Shown: piece after piece, positions 27,235 through 36,882 of the stretch
How the letters are laid out: every line of letters starts with the position of its first letter
How positions within the stretch are numbered: position 1 is the stretch's first letter
Assembly: GCF_009821115.1 (NCBI RefSeq)
Contig: NZ_VYTY01000001.1
Span: 310,001 to 374,000 of the forward strand
DNA from: Nitrincola alkalisediminis
GTDB lineage: Bacteria; Pseudomonadota; Gammaproteobacteria; Pseudomonadales; Balneatricaceae
Length of the DNA stretch: 64,000 bases
Reading direction: 5' to 3'
Notes under the pieces: generated by a model
The model's database searches: none
Told to the model about the DNA's origin: nothing
The model's input: only the letters and a program-made list of their open reading frames with translations
Program-made: the position numbers and the translations under genes

Positions 27235-28647
27235 ATGAAACTACACATTACTCCAGCTTCACGGGCGCGTCATCAATTCACGTTGCATCTAAAGTCGACA
27301 GTTGAAACAGGGGATTTGAGTGCACGCAGTGGTGTTGATTACCCTCTGGCACACGCCTTTGATCAGCTGTCACTTCGTCTTCATGACTCTTTTACTGAAG
27401 GCTTGCGTCATGCCGTGGCGATTGCGGGTCAAGCGCCACTATTGGCCGAGTCGGCTAATTTGGCTGAAAAAGAAGGGGCAACATTAAGTGAAGCCTCGGC
27501 ACAGTTGGCCAGCGCAAGTGAGGAAATCAGTGTCACGATTAGCAAAGAGTTGGGGCCTGCAGCTGAGACAATGCACCAGTTGGCGGCTGATGCCTCACGG
27601 CAAGTGGCTGAATGTGATGTTCAAGGACGGTCGGTGGGGGAACTCATGGAAACGATGCGAACTGAAATGTCGGCGTTGCAGACCCGCATTCAACGGGTGG
27701 ATCAACAAGCTGAAGAAATGCTGCGTTTGGTCGAGATGATTGCCGATATTTCACGTCAAACCAATCTTTTAGCTTTGAATGCAGCGATTGAAGCCGCTCG
27801 GGCGGGGGATGCTGGCCGGGGCTTTTCGGTGGTTGCAGACGAGGTACGTGCCCTTGCTGATCGAACGATGAATGCAACCGGCGAAGTCGAAAATCGCATA
27901 GGGCTGATCCGAGGCGAGGTGACAGAGTTAACCCAAGGAGGGGAGTTGGTCAGCGCTCGAGTCGAGACGGGTTACACTGCTATTGGAAATATGCGAGATT
28001 TTCTTAAAAAAAGTCGATCCGATATGCAAATGCTGGAAGATTGCAGCCGTCAGGTAGCATCAGGCACCACTCAGATAGGTTCAGCCATTAGCAGTGTAAC
28101 ACGTGATATTCAAGGTATTGCCGATGCCTCGAAGCACTTATTAGAAACGTCAGCTCAGCTGGGTTCTGGGAGCACAAGTATTCGCCAGCATGGTGATCAG
28201 TTGCTGGAAGCACTGGGTGTGTATCAGTTGGATCTGCATGGTACAGCACGAGATGACGTCGAGAAATTGGCTTCAGATGTTGGTTTGAACGAACCGCATC
28301 AAGAGCAACGCGTTGAGCAAACCTTGCGAGCGGCATTAGGTCGCAGTGGTCGACGCTTTGAGCTTTTGTATTTGGTTGATCCGAATGGGCGACAAATCAG
28401 CGCCAATATTCACCCTGAGTGGGTCGTGGTGAACTATGAGGGAACGGGCAAGGGCCGGAACTGGTCGGATCGTAAATGGTTTAAAGAGGCGATACGAAAC
28501 GAGCGGCCTTACGTGAGCCCTGTGTATCGCTCTGTGGCTACCGATGACTACTGTTTTACGGTCAGCGTGCCTGTTCGGCATCCTGAAAAAGGCATCGTAG
28601 CTATCCTTGGCGCGGATGTGCGTTTGGCCGCTTTTTTGGATAGCTAA
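27235..28647 (+). CDS. soluble chemoreceptor with C-terminal Cache-like sensor domain
   Basis: 470 residues, no convincing membrane segment. An N-terminal helical region leads into an MCP signalling domain (tip [20 protein letters not shown], then [13 protein letters not shown], about 175-225). After a coiled coil, a C-terminal domain of about 110 residues (from about 360) has [50 protein letters not shown] and GILGADV-like strands. This is the PDC/Cache pattern usually found outside the membrane. Here it must act in the cytoplasm. Ligand unknown. Confidence 0.85.
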   Translation: MKLHITPASRARHQFTLHLKSTVETGDLSARSGVDYPLAHAFDQLSLRLHDSFTEGLRHAVAIAGQAPLLAESANLAEKEGATLSEASAQLASASEEISVTISKELGPAAETMHQLAADASRQVAECDVQGRSVGELMETMRTEMSALQTRIQRVDQQAEEMLRLVEMIADISRQTNLLALNAAIEAARAGDAGRGFSVVADEVRALADRTMNATGEVENRIGLIRGEVTELTQGGELVSARVETGYTAIGNMRDFLKKSRSDMQMLEDCSRQVASGTTQIGSAISSVTRDIQGIADASKHLLETSAQLGSGSTSIRQHGDQLLEALGVYQLDLHGTARDDVEKLASDVGLNEPHQEQRVEQTLRAALGRSGRRFELLYLVDPNGRQISANIHPEWVVVNYEGTGKGRNWSDRKWFKEAIRNERPYVSPVYRSVATDDYCFTVSVPVRHPEKGIVAILGADVRLAAFLDS

Positions 28648-28663
28648 GCCCATTCACTCTGTT

Positions 28664-28694
28664 GCCAAGATGGATAGTGTGTATCCGTCTTGGC
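28664..28694. terminator. stem-loop after the Cache chemoreceptor
   Basis: GCCAAGA/TCTTGGC outer stem (28664-28670 and 28688-28694), one mismatch, then GGATA/TATCC inner stem, 17 bp past the stop codon. No strong T-run. Confidence 0.5.
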
Positions 28695-28814
28695 TGTCTA
28701 CAGGCTACAGATTGCAGCCTTTTTGTCTGTGTTGATGGAGTCCATTACCGCTGCCTGCTATGATCGAAGGAGACGCTCGAATTCACAGTGTTGCCAAAAT
28801 ACGAAGGTCATTTT

Positions 28815-29663
28815 ATGCACGCATCCCCTTTAGTAACGTCCGAATGGTTACAAACGCACCTGCAAGACCCTGATCTTGTTGTCATCGAAGCCAGTATTGG
28901 TAAAGTCATAGGTAAAGAGCCGATTGAGTATGACTCACCTGTGTGCATTCCCAATGCCATTAAACTGGATATCGAAACTGATTTGTCGGATTTAACCTCT
29001 AGCTCAGTTCATGCCTTTCCCACTCTTGAGCAAATGCGCTCGTTACTTAAGCGTGTGGGAATTAACCAGCGTCATACATTGGTGATTTACGATAACCAAG
29101 GCATCTATGCAGCCCCCAGAGTTTGGTGGATTTTCAAAACCTTTGGCTTTGATAAAGTGTATATTCTGGATGGTGGATTACCCCATTGGTTGCAAGAAGG
29201 GAGAGCCGTTGCAAGCGTTTATACAACGTCAACGGGTTGTTTGGTCGATGACGCCTTGCAGTTACATTCGGCTAATCTTAAATCCAGTGCTGAGATTTTA
29301 TCGAACATTGAATCATCCTCATTTAAGGTTGTGGATGCCCGTTCGGAAGATCGCTTTATGGGACGCGTTTCAGAGCCTCGCCCGGGAGTGCGAAGTGGGC
29401 ACATACCCCAATCCCTCAATCTGCCTTTCCTAAAGGTTTTAGATGGACATCTGTACAAGTCCCCTCAAGACTTAGATCAGATTTTTGCAGCATTGGCCTT
29501 GGAACCCAGTCGTCCGATTGCGTTTTCCTGTGGCTCGGGAATTACCGCGTGTATTCTGTTGGTAGCGGCTATTGTGTCGGGTAGAGAACAGGTGAGTCTG
29601 TACGATGGCTCCTGGGCCGAGTGGGGGGCTGGGGAGGGGTTTCCGGTTGAGGGGGAAGCCTAG
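28815..29663 (+). CDS. sulfurtransferase, 3-mercaptopyruvate sulfurtransferase type
   Basis: 282 residues with two rhodanese domains. The N-terminal inactive repeat (SEWLQTHLQDPDLVVIEAS, YDNQGIYAAPRVWWIFKTFG, VYILDGGLPHW) precedes a catalytic repeat ending in AFSCGSGITACILLVAA. The CGSGxTAC loop is the SseA/mercaptopyruvate type rather than the thiosulfate type. The start at ATG 28815 is better spaced from AAGG than the upstream TTG 28788. It is the last ordinary chromosomal gene before the accessory island. Confidence 0.88.
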   Translation: MHASPLVTSEWLQTHLQDPDLVVIEASIGKVIGKEPIEYDSPVCIPNAIKLDIETDLSDLTSSSVHAFPTLEQMRSLLKRVGINQRHTLVIYDNQGIYAAPRVWWIFKTFGFDKVYILDGGLPHWLQEGRAVASVYTTSTGCLVDDALQLHSANLKSSAEILSNIESSSFKVVDARSEDRFMGRVSEPRPGVRSGHIPQSLNLPFLKVLDGHLYKSPQDLDQIFAALALEPSRPIAFSCGSGITACILLVAAIVSGREQVSLYDGSWAEWGAGEGFPVEGEA

Positions 29664-29703
29664 TTAATCACTAATACGTGTAACAGTTGTTTTACTGACG
29701 GAG

Positions 29704-29756
29704 GTGTAATGAGTACCCAAAGGTATGGTCGTATTTATTAGAAAGTTGCATTACAC
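29704..29756. promoter_or_regulatory. inverted repeat upstream of the WYL regulator
   Basis: GTGTAATG (29704-29711) and CATTACAC (29749-29756) are exact complements separated by 37 bp, ending 23 bp before the regulator start. Between them lies a possible 10-codon mini-frame (ATG 29709 to TAG 29741) preceded by GGAGG. The repeat is a candidate autoregulatory operator; both readings are inference. Confidence 0.4.
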
Positions 29757-29779
29757 TCAAGCTCTTAGCACATGGACAT

Positions 29780-30616
29780 ATGGACGTTTTTGTGAATACT
29801 TCGGAGCAACAACGACTCTGGTTGATTGAGCTGCTAGCTTGGTGGGAAGGGCGGGTAAATACCTCGGATCTAGTGCGAGAATTTCAAGTCACCCGCCAGT
29901 CGGCCAGTAAATGCATTAATCAGTATTTGGCTTTTCAGCCTGGTAGCCTTGCTTACAACACTCATCAAAAAGTCTATCAGCCGACAGACGCTTTCAAGCC
30001 TTTATACCTCAATGGCGATGTAGCGGAGTACCTAGAATGGGCAACTCGCCATACCAATACTCTGGGCCTGAATATGCACCTTCCTTACGACGCAGTCCCT
30101 CTGCCTCCACGTCATATACAGCCTGAAATAATGAGACAGTTGGTGCAGGCAATTCGTGAACACCGAGCCTTGGAAGTGGATTATGTCTCTCTTACCAATC
30201 CCGACCGAGAAGGTCGAATCATTGTCCCCCATAGCTTTGTAAAAACAGGCCTGCGCTGGCACTTGAGAGCCTGGTGTGAAAAAAGCCAAGAATACCGTGA
30301 CTTTGTTTTGAGCCGCTTTCGCGGTGTACCTGAATTAGAGCAGGTATCGGATAAAACGGGTGAAGATGACTACGCCTGGCACCTCCTAGTTGAGGTGATC
30401 TTCACCCCTGATTCAAGGCTAACCCCCGCCCAAAAAGACGTGATCGAAACGGATTACCAGATGGACAACGGCGAACTGCGCATCACTACCCGAGCCTGTT
30501 TGATTCAGTATTTGATCCAGGAAATGCAAGTCAATACCAAAATGCTGGATCCAGATCCTAAAGCGCAGCAGCTAGTCCTAGTCAATAAACATGACATATC
30601 CGAGTGGCTTTTTTAG
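29780..30616 (+). CDS. WYL-domain transcriptional regulator (BrxR/CapW-like)
   Basis: 278 residues. A winged HTH (about 10-65: LIELLAWWEGRVNTSDLV, then FQVTRQSASKCINQYLA) is followed by a WYL domain (about 115-195: RALEVDYVSLTNPDREGRII, PHSFVKTGLRWHLRAWCEK, FVLSRFRG) and a C-terminal WCX-like region. The same three-part architecture is found in BrxR and CapW, regulators of BREX and CBASS defence loci that respond to nucleic acid or nucleotide ligands. It lies 142 bp upstream of cas3 in the same orientation, so it is a candidate regulator of the CRISPR-Cas operon. I see no other defence system for it to serve. Confidence 0.85.
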   Translation: MDVFVNTSEQQRLWLIELLAWWEGRVNTSDLVREFQVTRQSASKCINQYLAFQPGSLAYNTHQKVYQPTDAFKPLYLNGDVAEYLEWATRHTNTLGLNMHLPYDAVPLPPRHIQPEIMRQLVQAIREHRALEVDYVSLTNPDREGRIIVPHSFVKTGLRWHLRAWCEKSQEYRDFVLSRFRGVPELEQVSDKTGEDDYAWHLLVEVIFTPDSRLTPAQKDVIETDYQMDNGELRITTRACLIQYLIQEMQVNTKMLDPDPKAQQLVLVNKHDISEWLF

Positions 30617-30758
30617 CGTTTGAGTTGCTGTTGGAGACGTTTGGGCTGTGAATGTGTAAAAGAAATTTACTGGTTATTTGAACAGGGGTTGTGAGGAGTA
30701 GGAGATCCTATTAGTTTTATTTAAAAGGATTCGCTCATTTGCGAAGAGGAAGTGACTA
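30617..30758 (+). promoter_or_regulatory. cas operon upstream region
   Basis: 142 bp between the WYL regulator and cas3. It contains a short inverted repeat TAGGA-GA-TCCTA (30699-30710) and a GAGGAAG Shine-Dalgarno before ATG 30759. I could not assign a convincing -35/-10 pair. The short repeat is a possible operator for the upstream regulator. Confidence 0.35.
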
Positions 30759-33029
30759 ATGACGTATATAGCGCATGCCAGAATATTGCCTAATGGTGAC
30801 TGGGATGAACCTCATTTACTTGAAGATCATTTAACTAAAGTGGCAGCACTGGCATCATCATTTAGCCAGCCTTTTGAGTCGGCTGAGTGGGGGAGAGCTT
30901 CTGGGCAGTGGCACGATTTAGGGAAATATGGAAGTAGTTTTCAAGCCTATATTCGTGATCGCTCGGGTTTTGATAAGGAAAATGCGCACATTGAGCAGGC
31001 TCCGGGCAGAGTGACTCACTCAACAGCTGGAGCGGTGCATGCGATTAATCAATGGCCTTCTGTGCCCGGTTATGTGTTGGCCTACCTCATCAGTGGTCAC
31101 CACGCTGGTCTTCCTGATTGGTTTGGTGCTCGTGGATCATTGCAATTTCGTCTCGCTGAAGCGGAACAGGAGTATATTGAATCATTTGGTGCTCCCATAC
31201 CTGAGCGACTTTTGGCTGTAGATCAACCTTCAATACCCTTGGTTGCACGTAATTCAGATTCGATTGCTTTATGGATGCGTGTTCTTTTTTCCTGTCTAGT
31301 TGATGCTGACTTTCTGGATACTGAAAGTTATATGTCGCCTGAAAAGGTGGTTAATCGTGGCTGCTATCCATATCTGAACGATTTACATCAGGTATTTTTT
31401 GAAAAAATGCAGCAGCTTCAAAATAATGCTGATGTCACTGAATTAAATACAACCCGCAAAGCGATTTTTCAGGCCTGTCAGCAGATGGCAAATGAGCCGT
31501 CCGGGATTTTTAGCTTGACAGTGCCAACCGGGGGCGGCAAAACCCTAGCGAGTCTAGGCTTTGCTCTAGAGCATGCCAAGCACCACAATAAATCCAGAAT
31601 TATTTACGCGATCCCTTTTACCAGCATCATCGAACAAAATGCGGATGTTTTCAGGGCTTTTTTGGGTGATGATGTTGTTCTGGAGCATCACAGCAGTTTG
31701 GATCTTGATCTCAGTGCTGAAAGTGCGGCTTCACGTCTCGCCACTGAAAACTGGGATGCGCCTCTAATAGTGACGACTAATGTGCAGTTATTTGAGTCTC
31801 TGTTCGCCAGTCGTACCAGTCGTTGTCGAAAGCTGCATAATCTGGTGAACAGCATCATCATTCTAGATGAAGCTCAGCAGGTTCCTCGGGATTTTCATGC
31901 TCCCATTACTCAGGCTATGCAGCAGATGAGCGATTATTTTGGTGTTACTTGGGTGCTCTGCACAGCCACTCAACCTGAGCTAGGCGAGCAGAAAGATGCT
32001 TTCAAACGAATATTGCATGCCGGTCTGAAAAATGTTCAGGAAATAATGCCTGATCCAAAAGGGCTCGCACAAACGCTCAAGCGAGTCACGGTTGAGTTGC
32101 CTGATAACCCTGATCAGCCATCAACTTGGGAAGCGTTGGCTTTAGAAATAGCAGCTGAGCCTTGTTGTCTGATCATCGTGAATAAGCGTCAGGATGCTAG
32201 AACTGTCTATGAACTGTTGCCGAATGATGGTCATGCTTTTCACCTGTCGGCCAATATGTGCGCTGAACATCGATCAAGCGTGCTTAATAAAATTCGACAG
32301 CAATTGGCTGCAAGACGTGAGGGTGACTCAACGCCTTTAAGAGTCGTCAGCACCCAATTAATTGAGGCTGGTGTGGATGTGGATTTCCCTGTTGTATTTC
32401 GGGCTATGGCGGGTCTTGACTCTATTGCACAGGCAGCCGGACGCTGTAACCGTGAAGGCAAAATGACTGAACTTGGTCGAGTCGTTGTCTTCCAGCCTGA
32501 AACCCTGCCTCCACCGGGTTTTTTGCGTCAGGCGGCTCAGACGACATTGGTATTATTGAAAAGTGGTCAGCTAAAAGATCCTTTAAGTCCAGAAGCAATC
32601 AAGGTGTTCTTTACTAAACTCAACGGGCAGGGAAGTCGTGATAAGCACAATATTTGTGATTTATTAAAAGCAAAAAGCTCACCTGATGCTCCATTAGAAA
32701 TTCAGTTCAGAGAGGCAGCAGAAAAGTTCCGTCTGATTGATGACCAAGGAATCGCTGTGGTAGTGCCCTTTTGCTCTAAAGAGCATGAAGAAAGCCCTGT
32801 TTATGCTTGGCTGGGGGTATTGGAAAAGGATGCCTCTCAAAAGTGGGTTTATAGAAAATTGCAACGCTACAGTGTCACTTTACCGGAAAATTTGGCTAAA
32901 GCGTTATTGAGTGTAGGTGCAGTCTATCAGCAGGCTGGACAATTTGTTGTTGAAACCAGTCACTATCATTCTATTTGGGGCGTGCAGGCACCTGACAGTC
33001 TGCTCTCTGCTGAGTCCAGTGTTATTTAG
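30759..33029 (+). CDS. cas3: type I-C CRISPR-associated nuclease-helicase Cas3
   Basis: 756 residues. The N-terminal HD nuclease (EDHLTKVAALA, the HD pair in WHDLGKYGSSFQ, VTHSTAGA, ISGHHAGLPDW) is fused to a superfamily 2 helicase: Walker A TVPTGGGKTLASLGFALEH, DEAH-like IIILDEAQQVP, CTATQPEL and the motif VI region QAAGRCNREG. It degrades the displaced target strand after recruitment by Cascade. First gene of the cas operon; cas5c begins nine bases later. All visible catalytic motifs are intact. Confidence 0.95.
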   Translation: MTYIAHARILPNGDWDEPHLLEDHLTKVAALASSFSQPFESAEWGRASGQWHDLGKYGSSFQAYIRDRSGFDKENAHIEQAPGRVTHSTAGAVHAINQWPSVPGYVLAYLISGHHAGLPDWFGARGSLQFRLAEAEQEYIESFGAPIPERLLAVDQPSIPLVARNSDSIALWMRVLFSCLVDADFLDTESYMSPEKVVNRGCYPYLNDLHQVFFEKMQQLQNNADVTELNTTRKAIFQACQQMANEPSGIFSLTVPTGGGKTLASLGFALEHAKHHNKSRIIYAIPFTSIIEQNADVFRAFLGDDVVLEHHSSLDLDLSAESAASRLATENWDAPLIVTTNVQLFESLFASRTSRCRKLHNLVNSIIILDEAQQVPRDFHAPITQAMQQMSDYFGVTWVLCTATQPELGEQKDAFKRILHAGLKNVQEIMPDPKGLAQTLKRVTVELPDNPDQPSTWEALALEIAAEPCCLIIVNKRQDARTVYELLPNDGHAFHLSANMCAEHRSSVLNKIRQQLAARREGDSTPLRVVSTQLIEAGVDVDFPVVFRAMAGLDSIAQAAGRCNREGKMTELGRVVVFQPETLPPPGFLRQAAQTTLVLLKSGQLKDPLSPEAIKVFFTKLNGQGSRDKHNICDLLKAKSSPDAPLEIQFREAAEKFRLIDDQGIAVVVPFCSKEHEESPVYAWLGVLEKDASQKWVYRKLQRYSVTLPENLAKALLSVGAVYQQAGQFVVETSHYHSIWGVQAPDSLLSAESSVI

Positions 33030-33037
33030 GAGGATTT

Positions 33038-33700
33038 ATGGGTTTTTGCCTTGAAGTTAGCGGAGAATTTGCCTGCTTCACTCGACCTGAAATGAAGGTG
33101 GAGCGAGTCAGTTACGATGTCATCACGCCTTCCGCTGCTAGATCTATTTTTGAAGCGATCCTTTGGAAACCAGCTATTCAGTGGCAGGTGACTCAGATTG
33201 ATGTGCTCAACCCTATCAAGTGGATGAACCTTAGACGCAATGAGGTGGAGTCGATTGTTTCTGCAAGAACGGCTCAGACTGCCATGAAAGAAGGTGTGGG
33301 TGATTTAGGTATTTATGTTGATGAACAGCGACAGCAAAGAGCCAGCTTGTTACTCAAAGATGTTCGTTATCGTATTTATGCCCAGTTTAGTATGACTGAC
33401 CAAGCAGGACCGCAAGACTCAGCTGCTAAATTTGCAGACATGTTTCGTCGCAGAGCTGAAAAGGGGCAGTGCTTTAATCAACCCTACTTAGGTTGTCGTG
33501 AGTTTAGCTGTGATTTTGAATTGGTAAGTGATAAGTCTGATGCTGTTGAACCCATTGAAGAAACACGTGATCTGGGTTTCATGCTCTATGATTTGGATTA
33601 CACAGACTCTGCCTCACCTAGCCCTCTGTTTTTTCGAGCCCAGATGAAAAATGGTTGCGTCATGGTTCCGTCCAGAGACAGCCAGGAGGTGCGTGGATGA
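33038..33700 (+). CDS. cas5: type I-C CRISPR-associated protein Cas5c
   Basis: 220 residues. In type I-C, Cas5 takes over pre-crRNA processing because no Cas6 is present, and none is found here. Features: FCLEVSGEFACFTRPEMKVERVSYDVITPSAARSI split across the N-terminus (the RAMP fold with the conserved tyrosine/serine-rich segment) and the C-terminal FDLDYTD-like region. Strong AGGAGG upstream. Overlaps cas8c by ATGA. Confidence 0.93.
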   Translation: MGFCLEVSGEFACFTRPEMKVERVSYDVITPSAARSIFEAILWKPAIQWQVTQIDVLNPIKWMNLRRNEVESIVSARTAQTAMKEGVGDLGIYVDEQRQQRASLLLKDVRYRIYAQFSMTDQAGPQDSAAKFADMFRRRAEKGQCFNQPYLGCREFSCDFELVSDKSDAVEPIEETRDLGFMLYDLDYTDSASPSPLFFRAQMKNGCVMVPSRDSQEVRG

Positions 33701-35484
33701 TCTTACAAGCCTTATGTGAATACTATGATCGCAAAGAAGCTGCTGGTGACCCATTGCCGCCTTTGGGTTTTGAAGAGAAGGACATCCCATTTGTGATAGT
33801 GCTATCGCCTGAGGGTCGATTCGTACAGCTTCGGGATACGCGCGAAATACAGGATAAAGGCAAGCCAGAGGCCCGAAGATTTATCGTTCCCAAAGGTGCT
33901 GGACGAAGTGGAGCAAAGTCCTACGAAACTGCATACTGCCTATGGGATCATTACGGTTATCTGCTCAATCAGCCCAAGGTGAGTAAACCCGGCAGTCAGC
34001 CTAGTGAAAAAGATATAACGATGGCTATCAATCAACATCAGGCCTTTACTGAGCTGGTAGATCGACTTAGTCATGAAATTTCAGATGATATAGGGGTCCA
34101 GGCGGTTCGCGCGTTTTTGCACAATGAAGCCGAAAAAGAAAAAGTCAGACAAGCACCCGAGTTTCAAGAATGTTTGAAAATATCAGGTTGTAATATGACC
34201 TTCCAGCTTAGTAGTGAAAACGATTTAGTCTGCCAGTCTGAGTTTGTGCAGCATTGGATCAGTGAACAACCCTTAGATAGTGAAAATCAGTCGGGAGTTT
34301 GTCTGGTTACCGGCGAGCCAACCAAAATTGCCCGTTTGCACCCTTCCATTAAGGGTGTCTGGGGTGCACAAATGGCAGGTGCAAATATTGTCTCCTTCAA
34401 CATTGACTCTTTTAACTCATGGGGCAAGGACAAAGGAAATAATGCTCCGGTGGGTGAAGACGTTGCTTTCAAATACACCACAGCACTAAATCAGTTGCTG
34501 CGTACCCATAGCCCCTTACGAATGCAGATGAATGAAACCTCGGTAATCTGGTGGTCAACAGGTGAAAATTTGTTGGAAGAGAGCCTGCCATTCTTTTTCA
34601 ATGACACATCGAAAGATGACCCAGAGCAAGGTTCACGTGCCGTTCGTCAGCTCTTTGAGAGTTTGCATACTGGCGCCTTTCATGAAACCCAAGGCAAAGA
34701 AAGGTTCTATCTGTTGGGTCTTTCACCTAATGCGGCACGTATTGCAGTACGTTTTTGGCAGGTAGGCACGGTCGCAGAGTTCAGTGAGCGCTTAGTGCAG
34801 TGGTTCAATGATATTGAAATTACTGCTTGGGATTTTCACTATCCACCTTTGAAACCTTTGCTACGTTCTACAGCGCTTCTTCACAAAGATGAAAATCTTC
34901 CACCCCATCTGGTCGGGGAAACTATCCGCAGTATTCTGATGGGGTTACCGCTTCCAGCTAGTCTTATGCAAGCTGTGATTAAACGCATCAAGGCAGAGCA
35001 GGGCAAAATCACCTTCTATCGTGCCAGTTTGATCAAAGGCTACCTCAACCGTTTGTACCGCTATCAGCAATACAGCAACAAGGAAATTACCATGGCTTAC
35101 AACCCCGAAGAAAAGCGGATTGGCTATCGGCTGGGCTGTTTGTTTGCAGTTCTGGAAAAACTGCAAACAGATGCTAATCCAGGTCTTAATGCCACCATCC
35201 GTGATCGATATTACAGCAGTGCCAGTTGTACTCCAAAATCCGTTTTTGGCACATTGATGCGCCTCCATTCCCATCACCTCAAAAAACTGCCACACCAGGG
35301 TCAGCGGGTGAATGCCGAAAAACGTATTGCCGAAATCATGGCCGATATTAATGACTTTCCTGCTCACCTGAACCTTGAGAATCAGGGGCTGTTTGCCATC
35401 GGCTATTACCATCAACGCCAGGCACTTTTTACTAAAAAAGAAATAGACTTATCCAAGGAACAACCTGAAGGAGCTGATGCATGA
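33697..35484 (+). CDS. cas8c: type I-C Cascade large subunit Cas8c (Csd1)
   Basis: About 595 residues. The N-terminus [20 protein letters not shown] and following [18 protein letters not shown] are typical of Csd1/Cas8c, the subunit that reads the PAM in type I-C. The central [20 protein letters not shown] and the C-terminal [33 protein letters not shown] are also family landmarks. The frame opens at 33655, but GGAGG just upstream and the ATGA overlap with cas5 identify ATG 33697 as the start. Confidence 0.94.
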   Translation: MILQALCEYYDRKEAAGDPLPPLGFEEKDIPFVIVLSPEGRFVQLRDTREIQDKGKPEARRFIVPKGAGRSGAKSYETAYCLWDHYGYLLNQPKVSKPGSQPSEKDITMAINQHQAFTELVDRLSHEISDDIGVQAVRAFLHNEAEKEKVRQAPEFQECLKISGCNMTFQLSSENDLVCQSEFVQHWISEQPLDSENQSGVCLVTGEPTKIARLHPSIKGVWGAQMAGANIVSFNIDSFNSWGKDKGNNAPVGEDVAFKYTTALNQLLRTHSPLRMQMNETSVIWWSTGENLLEESLPFFFNDTSKDDPEQGSRAVRQLFESLHTGAFHETQGKERFYLLGLSPNAARIAVRFWQVGTVAEFSERLVQWFNDIEITAWDFHYPPLKPLLRSTALLHKDENLPPHLVGETIRSILMGLPLPASLMQAVIKRIKAEQGKITFYRASLIKGYLNRLYRYQQYSNKEITMAYNPEEKRIGYRLGCLFAVLEKLQTDANPGLNATIRDRYYSSASCTPKSVFGTLMRLHSHHLKKLPHQGQRVNAEKRIAEIMADINDFPAHLNLENQGLFAIGYYHQRQALFTKKEIDLSKEQPEGADA

Positions 35485-36353
35485 GCCTGAATAATCGTTA
35501 TGAATTCATTTTTTTGTTTGATGTTAAAGACGGCAACCCCAATGGTGATCCTGATGCGGGCAATTTACCCCGTGTGGATGCCGAAACTGGTCAGGGGTTA
35601 GTAACTGACGTTTGTCTCAAACGCAAGGTACGTAATTATGTAGGGTTGGTTAAAGAGGAAACCCCTCCCTATGAAATATATATTAAAGAAAAGGCAGTCC
35701 TGAACAGGAACAATTTGCGGGCTTATGAAGCTCTAGAGTTAAAGCATGAGTCAAAAAAGCTTCCCAAAAAAGAAGAAGATGCCAAAAAAGTCACTCAGTG
35801 GATGTGCCGGAACTTTTTTGATATCCGCACCTTTGGTGCAGTGATGTCCACCGAAATCAATACCGGGCAGGTACGTGGACCTATCCAGATAAATTTTGCA
35901 CGCAGCATTGATCCAATTGTGAGCGCTGAGCATAGCATTACCCGTATGGCTGTCACCACGGAGAAAGAAGCTGAGCAGCAAAGTGGTGACAACCGAACCA
36001 TGGGCCGAAAATTTACTGTTCCCTACGGCCTATACCGTTGCCATGGATATGTATCAGCAAATCTAGCTAAGCAGACGGGATTCAGCGAGGATGATCTTCA
36101 GCTATTCTGGGATGCATTGATCAATATGCTGGATCATGACCGTTCCGCCAGTCGAGGTGAAATGTCCCCATGTGCGCTATATGTATTCAAGCATGAATCT
36201 CCATTGGGCAACGCACCTGCGCGTAAGCTTTTTGAGTTGGTGGAAGTTAAGAAGATCTCAGAGGGGCCAGCAAGAAGTTTTAAAGATTATCAAGTCATTG
36301 TTGATCAGGATAAGCTACCGCAAGGCGTAGAGTTGATTAAACTACTGGACTAA
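35481..36353 (+). CDS. cas7: type I-C Cascade backbone Cas7c (Csd2)
   Basis: 290 residues. The N-terminal [21 protein letters not shown] is the Csd2 signature; further motifs are [32 protein letters not shown] and [19 protein letters not shown]. Forms the crRNA-binding filament. Overlaps cas8c by ATGA. The next gene is not cas4 as usual but a toxin-antitoxin pair starting 17 bp downstream. Confidence 0.95.
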   Translation: MSLNNRYEFIFLFDVKDGNPNGDPDAGNLPRVDAETGQGLVTDVCLKRKVRNYVGLVKEETPPYEIYIKEKAVLNRNNLRAYEALELKHESKKLPKKEEDAKKVTQWMCRNFFDIRTFGAVMSTEINTGQVRGPIQINFARSIDPIVSAEHSITRMAVTTEKEAEQQSGDNRTMGRKFTVPYGLYRCHGYVSANLAKQTGFSEDDLQLFWDALINMLDHDRSASRGEMSPCALYVFKHESPLGNAPARKLFELVEVKKISEGPARSFKDYQVIVDQDKLPQGVELIKLLD

Positions 36354-36370
36354 TATGAGGTGAAACAGGG

Positions 36371-36661
36371 ATGTTTGCTTGCTCATCTATAATTTACACG
36401 GGTCATGCTCTCCGACGAATGTTTGATCGTGGTCTATCAGAACAAGAAGTATCTACGGTGATCCAAACAGGTGAGATCGTCAAGGACTACCCTGATGACA
36501 GTCCTTACCCCAGCCAACTTCGTCTTGGTTGGGTTAACAATAAAACCATTCATGTGGTTGTTTCCAAAAATGCGGAAAACAATTCATGTTATGTCATCAC
36601 TGCCTATTATCCTTCATCGGAAATCTGGCATGAAGATTTCAGAACTAGGAGACAAAAATGA
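36371..36661 (+). CDS. DUF4258 protein, putative toxin embedded in the cas operon
   Basis: 96 residues. The DUF4258 core is TGHALRRMFDRGLSEQEVST (His12, Arg15/16, Arg20), then a GEIV turn and a beta-rich C-terminus (LRLGWVNNKTIHVVVSK, CYVITAYYPSSEIW). DUF4258 proteins are commonly paired with YgiT/MqsA-type antitoxins and resemble RelE/BrnT-like RNases, but catalytic activity here is inference. It lies between cas7 and cas4 in the same orientation and overlaps the antitoxin gene by ATGA. It shares the HAxxRMxxR core with the separate protein at 42897-43238. Confidence 0.8.
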   Translation: MFACSSIIYTGHALRRMFDRGLSEQEVSTVIQTGEIVKDYPDDSPYPSQLRLGWVNNKTIHVVVSKNAENNSCYVITAYYPSSEIWHEDFRTRRQK

Positions 36662-36882
36662 AATGTGTCATTTGCAAACAGGGTGAAACCCAACCAGGAA
36701 TGACAACCGTTACCCTCACTCGGGGCGAAGTCACTCTGGTGATTAAAAATGTTCCCGCTGACATTTGTGAAAATTGCGGTGAATACTATCTTAGTGATGT
36801 CATCTCCAGAAAAGTTATGGCTATGGCTGAAGAAGCACTAAAGCATAATCAGGAAGTTGAAGTGATTCAGTTTGCTGCCTGA
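36658..36882 (+). CDS. YgiT-type zinc-finger (MqsA-family) antitoxin
   Basis: 74 residues. Two CxxC pairs (Cys3/Cys6 in KCVICKQG and Cys37/Cys40 in ICENCGEYY) form the zinc-finger part of MqsA-like antitoxins. There is no C-terminal HTH, so it probably neutralises the partner without a large DNA-binding domain. ATGA overlap with the DUF4258 gene upstream and TGATG overlap with cas4 downstream make it a translational bridge from the interference genes to the adaptation genes. Confidence 0.85.
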   Translation: MKCVICKQGETQPGMTTVTLTRGEVTLVIKNVPADICENCGEYYLSDVISRKVMAMAEEALKHNQEVEVIQFAA

